Origin: Phytoseiulus persimilis
Taxonomy: Eukaryota > Arthropoda > Arachnida > Mesostigmata > Phytoseiidae
Direction of reading: 5' to 3'
Assembly: GCA_037576195.1 (NCBI GenBank)
Contig: CM075103.1
Location: 10,664,001-10,728,000, forward strand
Length of the DNA stretch: 64,000 nucleotides
A model generated the notes under the pieces. It did not search any database. It saw only the letters and a list, made by a program, of their open reading frames with translations, and was not told the DNA's origin. Below are positions 1 to 11,258 of this stretch, in pieces; the stretch's first letter is position 1, and each line of letters starts with the position of its first letter. A program made the translations under genes and the position numbers.

Positions 1-739
1 ACGGAGGAATCTCGATTCGGAAGAGCAATCTCTTCCGTCAAAACGATGGGAAGTCCAAAGTTCGAGCTCTAGCCAGCGGTCGTGATCATGGAAAAGTGGA
101 GGCTCCGTTCATTTTCCTTGTGACGTTTTCACGATGCGTTCCAGGATTGGAATTCCAGCGCGCCGCGTCACAATGCGTCATACTGTCCAACCCGTGATGA
201 AACGCGTCAACAGCAAGCTTAATTCACCGAACGAGCCTTCGAGTGCTTCTTGAAAAGCGACAGCGAATGACATTGGAACCGAATATACCACGGCTGATTC
301 CATCGTCCTCGATTGAGTTCCTTTCAGCGGAACCATTCTCCGCTGGCTCTGTTTCGTTGCACGAGCTCCTTGCTTTTGAGTTGCCGCCATGTCGAAGATA
401 GGTTCTTCCGACTCTCTCCCATCCTCTGTCTCATAATTCTCCTGCCGGCGATAAATCGGCCCAAGCCGGAGGCACTCGTCGGAAGAACATGGCAGACATG
501 GAAATCGGCGGTAGACAGCATCGATGTGATCATGCACGCGTCATGCAGACCCTCTGCAATCTCGCTGAGGAGCTCCAGTCACACGTCTGATGTATCCGCT
601 GTATGCAGCGCGGCCATCCACCCGATGCAGATGTCCACGAAGCACGTTGCAGCCTTTCAAGTCGACAAATCAGCGGAAATTTCCGCGCGATCAGTTAGCG
701 CACAAAACGTGCGCGGGAGGAGGCACCAACTCGCTGTCA

Positions 740-757
740 TTGTTGTTGTTGTTGTTG
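740..757 (+). repeat. (TTG)6 microsatellite
   Basis: Six uninterrupted TTG units are seen directly (CAA on the other strand). A simple repeat with no evident function. Confidence 0.9.
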
Positions 758-1862
758 TCGCCATTAGTGCTCCGGCGACGACATACAGAGACGGTCGCTG
801 ACGCCGCTTATGCGGCTCTCGCTGTAGCAGGGGTTGGAAGATCCTTTGCGGGAGAAGGGTACCCTCATGGCAGCAGCCTCCGCGAGTCCCATCATCAACT
901 CCATCATACATAAGGCTTGAAAGAACGAGCTATCATGCCACGCAGGCAGGGCGCGTGGGTCTCCGAGCGTGCAGCCGAACTGGGGAGGAAGGCAGAGGAA
1001 CGGGCGGGCAGGCAGGAGAGCGAGCGAGCGAGCAAACGAGATAAGAGAACCGAAAGACAAAGAGAGAAAATGGGACGAAGGAAGGAAACTCCAACGAGAG
1101 GGCGAACATGACAACGAGGGGACGCAGCTCTGCTGTTAAACCTCAGAAACCCGTCATTTGCTCGAGTCTCCATGTGATGCGAACGGTCGCCGCGGGCAGC
1201 CCCTGAAGGTTTATGTCGGAGCCGTAAGTTATAATTTAGGCTGTTTTCCGTTCGTTCTTCCGACCGTTCGCAGTTTCGTGTCCTTCCGTCCAGCCTGGCG
1301 TCCGGCCGTCCGGCGTGCGTTTTGCTAGGGGAGCGGGAGCAGTGTCTCACGTCGTGTCCGCACAGCGGACACAAGTGCGCACTCCTGACACCGTTGGGAG
1401 CAATTGAAACTGTTTGTTCCATTTGTCCTCATGAGCGAGCGCCGTCGTTTCGTGTTGTGGTATCGCCGCTAACCCTAACAAGAATTATTCCTGACCATCA
1501 ACTCGACGAGTACCTCGCGCAATATTTTTGGATCCCGCGAGTATTTTCTCGCAATCAGAATGTTTGAGACTCAGCGCCGATCTCGGGATCATACCGTCTC
1601 CCATTTCTAAGACTTCTCATTTCCCTCTATTCTGGTGAATAATTTCACTATTTTCCTCCTCTCCCAATTCTAGAAATTCTCTCGTTTTACCCCTCTCCCA
1701 ATTTTCGAAATTCTCTAATTCATCCTCCCTGACGATTTTCAACGATTTCCCAATTCTACGATTTGTCCCGACATCCACTTTCCTCGATTCTTGGCTATCC
1801 TCTCTTCACGCGGTTCTCCTTCGTGGAATTGGACGCGTCGGATCGACTTCGTGCTTTTGGAA

Positions 1863-1880
1863 GGGGGGGGGGGGGGGGGG
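1863..1880 (+). repeat. Poly(G) run, 18 nt
   Basis: An uninterrupted run of 18 G, followed by TCGAG. It is one of six G/C homopolymers of 11-20 nt in the window, and it is longer than any A or T run here. Confidence 0.9.
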
Positions 1881-4800
1881 TCGAGTTTTTGCTCCTGTTT
1901 CGTTTGGCTTCTGATGTACGCCATCCGTCCTTTGTTTGATGATGGTTCCTTGTATCACCGCGAGGTCCTCTTTGGAGAGCTCGTTGGGAGCAGTCTTGGA
2001 GAGACACGAGCAGTTGATTGAACTCAACGGCAGACAGTGTTGTTCATCTTGCTCAGTTTTCGTGTTTGCATGTCACGTCGCGGAACACTCACACGTCGTT
2101 CGACGTCCTTCTGCTCGTCGCTCCGATGGGTTAACGTGGGTTGCACGTATGCAGAGCCCGAGAGCCTGTCCATTCAGACTGACGTCGGGATCTCTGCGAA
2201 AAATGTTATTGCGTCCGACTTATTCATCACTCCGGAGAGGTTCCCTCTGAGAGCCTTCAACGTCAACGCAATCGCGGAATCGGTCGGTGGTTCCGCGCCT
2301 CATGAGAATAACGACAGAAATCGTGGGCGACCAATCCTCGGATCGATTCATCCATTCGCTCGATCTTCATCGCGACGGGAGATGCCGGAACCTGTCTCGC
2401 CCGCTCATGGAGTCCCTCAACCTCCTCTGCTTGACGTACGGAGTTTCCGGTGGCTGGGACCGTAGCCCAAACCTCGGCGAGCCGAGCGAATCCCAACGAG
2501 AATCGCTTGTATCCTCGAGAATGCTTTTATTTCGGATCAAGTGTTTCGTATCATCCGGAATCTGCTGATGCTCTGACGCTAGTTGACTGATTCGTTGACA
2601 TCCCTGGCTCTTTGGTGAGCTGGCCGGCTGGCTCTCTCGGTTCGCTCGGCTATCTCTCTTTTCGATCGGAGCACGTTCTTCTTCCACATACTTGACAAGC
2701 TCTCGGCCGTCGAGACGATGTCTGGCGTTGACCGAATCACGCGGGAACGGAATCCCACGTCGATTTCGTTGTCACGAACTGGTTCGCTGGCATTTCGTCT
2801 CACGGTGCAGCTCCCCGAAGCTCCTCCGGTGGAGGGAACGCCTCGAGAACCTCAAGCTCTCCTCTGAGCCCCGGAGGAGCTACTTTGTGTGTTATTGATT
2901 CGATAGCTGGTGACGATGATCGCGGATCGAAAAACTCCGACGTTGCCTTCGGGGAAGCGGAGAGTGAGAGATGGCGTTTGTTTCAGCGTGGTTCGCGTTC
3001 GCGAGCTTCTCATTGTTGTCCGAGTCTTTGTGTTCCGGTCTCTTGGTCACCCTGGCTGCCTTCATTTCGATTTCTCGATCACTCCGTGGGCTCCCGCTGC
3101 TCTCGCAGTGCACAGCCCGACGGCGTGTCTTTCCTCGGCCCGTATCGGAGGGGGACGATGTCCAGCCTCCCGCCCAGTGAGGTGTTCCATGTTGTCCTGT
3201 CTCTCCCGTCAATGCTGTATCCGAGACTGACAGATATAAACAGAAATCGAAGCAAAAATCATAAACATCCAAATTTAGACTGGGTCAGAACAAAGAAGAG
3301 TCCAATGGTGATTGTTTCGAGACCGTGGAACTGACATGTAGACAGCTCATTCGTTCCCTCGTGTCGTTCCTGTCGAACAACTGTCCGATCGTGTGGTCGT
3401 CGTCATTCGGTTTATCTGCTCCTGCGTTTTTCAACTCTCTCCTCTCCCTCTCCCGCTCGTCTGCGGGCCAGTGGGCGAGTCGGAACCCGCTGAGAGAGCT
3501 AAGCTGGCCTGTACTGACTATGACACGCCTGCCTTTAATGGACACTGGAGATACGCCGCGCTTTAGCGGACGAGGCAACGTGGAATTATTCTGCATATAT
3601 TTCATTCGCGGGCTCTGGCGAACGGCTATTTTTCTCTCAGATCTTCCGCTCCAACGCTGTTCGGAACAGAAGATCTCCAGTTGGAAGATCGTGGAGCTGT
3701 CGTGACGAAAGCCACAGTGTATCGAGGTTTCCGACCCTCGAGGATCTGTTCGAGAAGGCCCACGAGTCGGGGACGTAACCTTGTGTGAGCGCATCAGTTC
3801 AGCCTCTTCGGGCCGCATCCGCGGTCGATTCGGAGAAAGTTCCCCTCTTCGTCCTCATCGATCTGGCGGGAAAACTCCAACCCTTGATCGAAAGACGATC
3901 GCGCAACACAACTGGAATGGATGTATCTGACGAACCGGTGTGCGAGCATGAATGAATGAACGAATTATTTTCTCGCTTCGTGTCGCCAACCAAACATTAA
4001 TCACGTCCCAGTACGGAAACACACCACACAAATGAATATATCCAATTTACACGGCCGAGGGCTCGACCAGCTCTCGCTCTAAAGAGGTAAAGGGCGTAAC
4101 TTCGCTCGGGTAGGTTTTCGGGGGAAAAGCCGTTGATGCTGATGATAACTCACGGGAACTGTTTCGGCAAAATGGAGGTCTCGGAACGGGAAGGGGCAGG
4201 GCCCTTTCCTCTGAGTACGCTCCCCTTTAAAGCATCCACGTCAAACCTGAACCTATGACGCCTCGAAGCCCTGAGACAGGTGATACAGGGAGTAACAAAT
4301 TACGTTTCAACGCTCCCGACGAACCATGAAGACATTTGATCAAAATGTCGCATCGAGCGCGTACATGTGTGACACCTCGGTGGACAACGGTCACGTGACT
4401 CATCAAGGGGCTAAGACGTAGGTTGTACCCTAGAACGTCAATTTGTCAGACCACGTTGATGGGAGCGAGCCTCGCAGAATCCTTCGAGCTCTTGCTCTTT
4501 GATTCGCGATCGAGTTGACCACCTGTCCATCAAATCGATCCGATGGAGGCCCGACGCGTCGTCCGATCAGATCAATTCGATATCACGCTCATTGGCTTAA
4601 TCGGACGTCTGGGCTCGTTCATCGTCGACCTCCCCCCCCACAACTCGTCCAACTTCTCGAAACACAGGTACGGATCGGGTCGGATGAAGAGTTGTCTCTC
4701 CAACCGGTGCCGCCGGCCCGCGCCGCCCAGAGCGGTTTCTCATTGTTGGCGCCATCATAACTATGATTACGGCTTATTGGCTCCCGGAGGAGACGGGAAT

Positions 4801-7800
4801 TGGATTGGCGACAGCGACAAGTCAGCCATGCGGAGGAAAATATGCAGAAACAAGCCGTGCAAGGAGCGTCGCCGATGAGAAAGTAAACGGGGAACATTTC
4901 TGAATGAACACGAACCGGTTGTCGCCGCCGTGGCTGCAACCACTCGAGCACAACGAAATCCCTCGGAAGTCAGTCAGCGAGTCAGCTGGCTTCCGAAACG
5001 CTCTTCTACTTATTACCTCACTCAGACACATCACCAACAGAAATTGGCTCCACCGCAGCGTCACAGCCAGCCTCGATGAAAGCGAAGGCGCTGACAACGG
5101 TGGCATCACCGGTAGCGGCGAAAGCAAAACTGACGTCAGAAACGGCTTCATTCAAGTGGATCGACAGTGTTTGTGGAGAAAGGAGTGGAAGCGACGTTTC
5201 CCGCGGCTACCGGTCGGAGTAAAAGTTCACCAAAGACGCCACGATTGATATTTTGGGTCGACGGTGGGCTGGGAGGCGGACCGGCTCGGTGGGATGATCG
5301 CTCCGCTCGCTCGTTGGTTCCACTCGAGGCGAGACCTTTGAACCTCTCGAGGGATGCCGTGTTTATACAGCCCTCTAGTCTTCGGTTTTCTCGCTGGCCT
5401 TATCGCTCCTTCCGTTGGCTGGCTGGCTCGCTGCTGTCCTCATCAGCGCTGGCGACGGCCGTTCGTCTATTCTTATTTCATCGACACGACGGCCTTTTTA
5501 GCTCGAGCTCGCTATCCATCCAACTCCTAGTCAAGCACTCTGATTACAAAGTCCAATCTCGGAGTATCTGAAGATTCCCTCGACACTTTCAATGTCGTTC
5601 TTTGAGTTGGGCGGAACGAGAGCGGCGGTTAGGGAGATCGATGCAGATAGTATTCAGATAAACAAAAAGAGAAGCTCGAGATCGTTTTCCTGAAGCTCTC
5701 CGAAGCTGGCCAGCGACAGCTCGGCGAGGAAACGGCCGATCCGAAAGTCCGGATCGTCTCGATTCCGGAATCAGGAAGCCCCGGACCCGGTGGGGGTGGC
5801 GGTGTTTCCGGCAACGGCGGTTTCAGGCGCTCGGCCACTCAGGCAGAAAGCGCCATGAAAGCTTGCGCGGGAGAGCTTGCATCGGAGCTCGTATTAATGC
5901 TCCCACCGCGGCCGCTTTACTGCGAGCTGCGCTCACTTGACGATTGGCAATTATTGCTCGTCCGCACGGAGAGAAGAAGGAAGAACCGAACTCCAGAGGG
6001 AATCGGCCAGAGTAGGAAGTTGGCTCCTTCAGCAAATGGTTTCTTCACGGAGCGAGCTCGCATCCCAAGTAAAAAGCTTGACGTTCAAAAAAGTTGCGCT
6101 CTCACTCTACGCCCGCCCGTCCATCCGGAGCCGCATGCCGTTCGGTTTGCGCGCAAAAGATAATAACCACTAGACTTGAAGGAAAGCACCGCCGAGTCCG
6201 GCGGCCGGAGTCGAGTGGCCGCGGCGGCTGCCAGGGGCGGGAACGAACGTGGAAGGAAGAGTTTTGAGCCGGGATCGAGCACTGCAACCGGGAACAGGAG
6301 AGGGGGTTGGGCCATTCTGACAGGGGGAGGAAGCTGTCCGCCGGAGAACGGTGCGACCAGTGAGGAAACGGAAGGGCGAGTCGAGGGACGGAGTTGACGT
6401 CGAAGGAAAAGCGAAGCACCTCTGCCAGATCTGAAGGTGCCCGAGGCGGAGTCCAAACGGAACGGAAGCACTTGGGGCTGAAGCTCCGCCGGGACTTTCT
6501 TGGACGGCGCTCCGCTACGTGCTCGACTCCGACGTCATTCACATCATTATCAACCGCGAGACAAAATAATGAATAGGGCAGCCCGAGTCTGTCGGGCTCG
6601 CTGCCGCCCCGCCGTCGACAGAAAGAATCTCTTGGCGGAATGTCGGGGTGTCCGCTAATTTTGGCGGGCCGGATTAGAAGGCTTATAGGACTAGAGCAAC
6701 GGAAGCGACGCCATCGGCAACAACCACGGCAACGACGATAATTCGTTCTCTGACCACCTGAGCACCAACTATTCTCTCGACCCCGGTCGGCCCCCAGCCC
6801 CGTTCGACTCTCTCAGCGCCAGGACCCCATCTCGGATCGTTGGGGGCTCCATCCTCAGCCGCGGCGCAGGTTCGCCTCGCCCTTGGAGTCCCCGCAAGAG
6901 CCATTTTCCGGCCATAGTTACTCTCCGCATCACCCTCTACTTAACTTTCGTGCTCCCTGTCTTGCCTTCGTCATAACCCTGGTCGGTCTAGTTTTACCAC
7001 CCCACCCCGAGTCAACTCTCGGCAAACGTCACTTCACGACCCACCGCCAGGCCAGCTTGAGTTCGTCGTTGCTCTGCCGCCAGAATGTCCGGAGGTGCTC
7101 CAGGCCAATCCCACCGGATTCGGTCGCCGACGAAGATCCCATCGACGCCGCGGCCGCTCTGGCGATTGGGAAATCAGTCGGATGAGTGGAACATTGGTCT
7201 CTTGTGGACTTCTCGTCCTGATTTCCCTTTCACTTAATTTTCGTTACCAACTGAGTCTGGTCTGCTCAACACTGAACACTTGCAACCCGGCGCGCGGGAC
7301 TTGTCCTCCTCTCCACCCCTCCTCCCTAACGATCTTGCAGCAATCCAAATCTATGATGAATTCACTTGAGAGTTATTGGATGGTTCTGGGGGCCTGGTTT
7401 GAGTCATCGTCCGAGTATTTTACCGGCCGGAAACGTCACGCGACATGTGCTCCCGTGTATGTGATATAAACTGCGCTTGTGGGATAGGGAATTCGCGGAT
7501 TACCAGCGTCGCTAAGCGACCGAGGCATAAAGTGCAAACCATGTTTACCGAGGATACTGTGCAACGTGCGTTGAGGGTGATGTCGATGCACGACTCGTTG
7601 AAGCTGAAGCGTGCTCCGCGGTCGGCTCGGCGATCGAACGAGACTGAGGAGAGCGATTCGGCGCTCGCTTGTGGTTAGTGAAGGTGGCGACGCAAGACAT
7701 CGTCTGATTAGCACAAAAGCGGGCGGAGTGTTGACGCATTTTTATTTACCCAACGGCCGTCGGCGCCGTTGCTGCTGTAGCCGCACGCTCTGCCCACCGT

Positions 7801-9035
7801 AGGGCGTTAATCACATCATCACAAAGTTTTTCTCAGCCTAAACCGGAGCTGTCATACTGCGCCTGGTAAGGTCGCTTCTGTCTCGAGAACACAGCGCTCG
7901 CACGACGCCCTAGTAGACCAGACCGGCAGCCGAGCATTGGTTCACGAAACACACACAACTTCGACTTGAGAGCGGACCTGGAATAGATACAGCAGCGGGT
8001 GAGAAGGCTCTCTGACCTCGTTCATCACTCGTAAACTAGACGCGTAGTCTGCTGGGTTTTTTTTTTTCCGCTCTATTCCCCGCTGGAAGTCGCATCTCTC
8101 AAGTTGGCGACATACTCGTCTCTCAACATCTGTCATCCGTTCGCTGCTTTCTCGGACCTCCGAGCTTTCGGGATCTCGGCTTTTCGTTCCGTCGGTTGCC
8201 GAGCTTGTTCGAGACACCATCCAGCCTGGAGCTGCGTTATACAGTTCTGCACCTGATGTGAATCACGCCCGCGAGCCTAAAAACCCGGGTTTGGTTGTTT
8301 TTTGAGTCTCTAACTGACCGACTAGTAATTCCGGGGGCAGAGATCGTGTTCCTGCGGCTTCCGCGGGGAAGGAGCCGATTTTCATCTGCCCTCTGAGACG
8401 AACATCGGAGTGAAACGAGAGCGAACGGCCGCGATGAGGTCGAAAAACCTTGAACTGCAGCTTGACAACGCAGCTGAACGGTGGATTGCTCGCTAGCGTG
8501 GTTGGATGGAGAAGTGCCGTGAGCCGTTGGCGCGCCAAACGCTACGACGCTCGGTAACGGTAGAGCACGAGGATTTTTTGTCGAGTTGTTACAGATAAGC
8601 CCTAATGATACTTGCCATCATAGAGGCTAATTACATGTATTTTTTGTGTCTGTCCTGCTCAGAACGAAGATGATGACGATGAGAAGTTCGTCATGACTCC
8701 CCGGCTCGGCTTCCATGTAGTACAATCTAGCACCTTGCCCACGAAAATGCAGACATTCAGGAAGTCGGCCCGGAGCTCGTTCGGATCGAGCGGGTTTCGA
8801 ACAGAATCGCATGCAATGGAATGTAGTTGAAGAATTCACATGTCATCAATCTCTCGAGATGCCGTGATGGATGAATTTGCTGAGGATTCGACGCATGTTC
8901 TCAGCCTGCGCAAACCCTCGGAACAGCAGCTGTCAGCGCGGGTCCGGGGTCGGAGTGTTTCGTCGAATTCCGCATTGACAGCACAACCTTCGGCGGGCCA
9001 AGTGTTCCATCGCGGACTCTGATGAAATTCTGAAC

Positions 9036-9054
9036 GAAATCTCTTTCTTTCCAG
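9036..9054 (+). promoter_or_regulatory. 3' splice site before mbl start-codon exon
   Basis: The pyrimidine tract ends in CTCTTTCTTTCCAG at 9054. The mbl frame is closed by an in-frame TGA about 24 nt upstream of the AG and is open from 9055 onward, which fits an intron/exon edge. An alternative is that transcription starts upstream and this stretch is unspliced 5'UTR; a 60-codon open frame at 8840-9022 sits just before it. Confidence 0.65.
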
Positions 9055-9420
9055 CCGTCGGCCGGCTTCACGGTGTCTCCGTCGCCGCCTGAGTGCTCAT
9101 CGGCCGAGTCCTCGTCGCCTCAAACAGCGTTTTCTCCCGGAATCGCCGTGAGTGTCGGCGTAAGCGTACCGGGGGTGCACGCGGGTCTTGGGGCAGCCGT
9201 AAGCACAGCAGCGGCCACTCAAGTACCACCAGCAGCTTATTGGTTTTACTCGCCGCAGTTATCGGCTGCTAGCAGCACCACCGCACAGGGAATCACCACG
9301 GCAACAACGAGTCCCCCTCCGACGACGAACAACCAAGCCAACTTGGCCAATTCAGCCGCCCTCATGGCTACAATGACTTCTCTTGCAAACGTCAAGGACT
9401 CCAGATGGTTGCAGTTGGAG
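9055..9420 (+). CDS. mbl: Muscleblind, start-codon exon (N-terminus)
   Basis: This is the first supported coding exon of muscleblind, a nuclear and cytoplasmic RNA-binding regulator of alternative splicing that binds YGCY elements. The likely start is the ATG at 9364 (MATMTSLANVKDSRWLQLE). KDSRWLQLE is the segment immediately before zinc finger 1 in arthropod Mbl; vertebrate MBNL has DTKWLTLE. The exon ends on a codon boundary (GAG at 9418-9420) before GTAGGT. The same frame is open back to the acceptor at 9054: about 103 codons rich in Ser, Thr, Ala, Pro and Gly, with no ATG before 9364. That part is either 5'UTR or an N-terminal extension started in an unseen exon. The exon is 366 nt (122 codons) and fully open in this frame, which matters if it forms a circular RNA like the matching fly exon. 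Identity is sure; the exact 5' edge and the start are less so. Confidence 0.85.
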
Positions 9421-9519
9421 GTAGGTTCATTTCCAACTTTGTTCACCCACTCGTTAGTTCATCGTCTGCTCTCCTCCTCCGGGCCCTTCTTGAAAGAGGA
9501 TCCCCGGGAACCAGAACAG

Positions 9520-9537
9520 CAACAACAACAACAACAA
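9520..9537 (+). repeat. (CAA)6 microsatellite, in frame if intron retained
   Basis: Six CAA units preceded by CAG lie 100 nt downstream of the mbl donor. In the mbl frame they would encode poly-Gln ending in TAA, but this is intronic in the normal transcript. Confidence 0.85.
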
Positions 9538-9956
9538 TAACCAGAAGTACCACGTGAAAACAGGCGACCCGGACTGGGGAACTATTTCCTGGGGGTCTCT
9601 CGGCTTGTTTTCCTACAAGGGTGTGGTGGCCTCGGTCGGCTGGGGAAACGGAGGATGGTTTTGCTCCGAGTCTGATTGCAGAAACTGCTCGGATTGTCAG
9701 GAAACCGGCACATCGTCAGAGCCCACATTGTGGAGGCGAGGCAGAACGACGAGGAGCGAGCGAACTCTCGGGAGGGAAAATGCCAATTAGTCGGAACTAC
9801 AGGCCCATTCGATGGCTGATTCATCGGAGCAGCCGAGGATTGCTGACTTCTCCACGGAGACTTCTCGATGGAACCATGTCCATATGAGAGAAAGACTTCA
9901 TCAGAAACCCCTGGGCGTGAACTCGGGGAACTAATCGTACAAGCTCCCTTCCCATC

Positions 9957-9985
9957 GGCTGGCTGGTTGGCTGGCTAGCTGGCGG
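9957..9985 (+). repeat. GGCT/GGTT tetranucleotide repeat
   Basis: An imperfect array of GGCT units with GGTT and AGCT variants is visible directly. A similar short array lies at 5414-5433. Simple sequence with no inferred role. Confidence 0.7.
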
Positions 9986-10071
9986 ACCCGTTCGTCTGGC
10001 CTTCGCTCGAGCGCCCGCCTGGTTGTTGTCGGAGTCCTGGCCGGTGTCGGAGTCGTCGACCCGGCGGGGGA

Positions 10072-10082
10072 GGGGGGGGGGG
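10072..10082 (+). repeat. Poly(G) run, 11 nt
   Basis: Eleven G follow GGCGGGGGA, making a 17-nt nearly pure G block in the short mbl intron. Confidence 0.85.
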
Positions 10083-10835
10083 CAAGCTGGCCTGCCAAGC
10101 CGGATCAGACAGGGTGGAGTTTATCGACAGTTCAATTTAGAGATTAGCGTTGCACTGTTCCTCCTTTTTCCTCGAGTCTCAATTTCGCCATTTTGGCTTT
10201 CCTTTTCCACCCTGGCGACCGCGCCGGCAGCGACCCCGCCGCGATCCGGACGCCCCATCTAAAACGTTCGGGATTCCTAGTATGGAATGTTGATTCTCTT
10301 CTCCCGCGCGCGTCGTTCCTCTCTTGACAGATTCTGAAAATTCGCCCGCCCGCATCTGAGCAACGTCGTTGGAGGCAGTGGAACGTCAAGCCGCGACGGT
10401 GATGGCCGGGACGACAACGTCGATGTCAGTTTTGCCGGACACGGTATCAAGCGGTAGACATAGATTTCCTGGGGAGGATGTGTCTTCCCTCTGGACGCGG
10501 AACCGTCGTCCTGGCAGCTCGTGGGAGAAGGAAAGAATGAATTTCAATAAAGATTCGGGGGAATTCCCTCGAGTGTTTGGAGAGGAAACTCCAAGAGAAG
10601 GAACGGATCGGGAACGGAATCTGTGATCGGTTCCATTTCCTGAGCCGGGGAGGGCAAAGAGTACGGGAGGGGCGAGAGCCGGGCCATGGTGGCGGAACCA
10701 GGGACGGATCCTCTGGCGACTCATCGAGAAAAGTGGAGAGGCGAGGAGGGACTCAGGATATGGTTCCCAAGGTCCGGTCGACTTATCTTCGGAGAAAAAC
10801 TCTCCTAGAGCCTACTCAACTGGTCCGTTTTTCAG

Positions 10836-10958
10836 GTGTGCCGCGAGTTTCAACGGAATAAGTGCACACGACCGGATACAGAGTGCAAATTTGCCCATCC
10901 TGCGTCAAACGTCGAGGTTCAGAACGGCAGAGTGATCGCCTGCTACGACTCCATAAAG
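10836..10958 (+). CDS. mbl: Muscleblind, zinc finger 1 exon
   Basis: A 123-nt, 41-codon, phase-0/0 exon encoding the first CCCH zinc finger. The Cys and His spacing is C-x7-C-x6-C-x3-H (exon residues 2, 10, 17, 21), typical of Muscleblind finger 1, with the family blocks REFQRNKC, RPDTECKFAHP and NGRVIACYDSIK. These residues bind GC steps in YGCY RNA. The acceptor is TTTTTCAG|GTGTGC and the donor ATAAAG|GTAAGC. In known family members the next exon starts GRC and carries finger 2, so the exon edge here is conserved; I find no such exon between here and 64000. If the donor were skipped, the frame would stop at about 11066 after 36 further codons. Identity is very secure. The finger-1 sequence is arthropod-type rather than vertebrate (which has GTC and QVENGRV). 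Confidence 0.97.
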
Positions 10959-11243
10959 GTAAGCAAGTTCGATCTGCCTGCGATTTCCAGCTGGAGCGAA
11001 ACACACGACGTTGCGGAAATCGAATCTTCCCGGGTCTCGGCAATAGAGCGTGGCGTCATCGTTTGAGGAGCGTGCGGAAAATCACGCGAATCCCGCGGTT
11101 TGTCTCACGGAGCCACACCTCCCTCAAACAACGCTGTCCGCGGTCGAGCCTGATCCAATTGGTTAAGCGTCGAACTCGGGACCTCGAGCGCGGTGCGAGC
11201 TGCTATCAGATGGGATCGGTCGACATGCCGGGTGCACGCTGGC

Positions 11244-11258
11244 GGGCGGGCGGGCGGG
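11244..11258 (+). repeat. GGGC array with G-quadruplex motif
   Basis: Four GGG runs separated by single C residues lie about 290 nt downstream of the zinc-finger exon donor on the coding strand, so the nascent RNA could fold a tight G-quadruplex. The motif is seen directly; folding is inferred. Confidence 0.7.

Larger units (their letters stand above)
1..9035. other. Upstream / 5' intronic DNA, no exon recognised
   Basis: No stretch here translates to a protein family I recognise on either strand. Because the first supported mbl exon starts at a splice acceptor, this region is probably 5' intron plus possibly promoter or untranslated exons, but none can be placed. It holds a (TTG)6 microsatellite at 740-757, an 18-nt poly(G) run at 1863-1880, an 8-nt poly(C) at 4632-4639, a GGCT-type tetranucleotide run near 5414-5433 and an 11-nt poly(T) at 8057-8067. 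A good-looking orphan donor (GTAAGT) lies at 1224 without a supporting exon. Open frames of 60-170 codons occur at about chance frequency for this composition. Confidence 0.6.
9421..10835 (+). other. mbl intron between start exon and zinc-finger exon
   Basis: A 1415-nt phase-0 intron. The donor is GAG|GTAGGT and the acceptor is CCGTTTTTCAG at 10835. It carries a (CAA)6 run at 9520-9537, GGCT-type repeats at 9957-9985 and an 11-nt poly(G) at 10072-10082. If retained, the frame reads on for 39 codons through a short poly-Gln run to a TAA at 9538-9540. Nothing else is recognisable. Confidence 0.85.

Noticed and set aside
1201-1235. GTAAGT donor-like site at 1224 as a possible mbl exon 1 end
   Set aside because: No exon, promoter or reading frame supports it; such hexamers are expected by chance. 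The same applies to 54545.
8840-9640. YGCY clusters flanking the start exon (Mbl autoregulation of circMbl)
   Set aside because: Only a few TGCT/TGCC sites lie in the near flanks, no more than expected.
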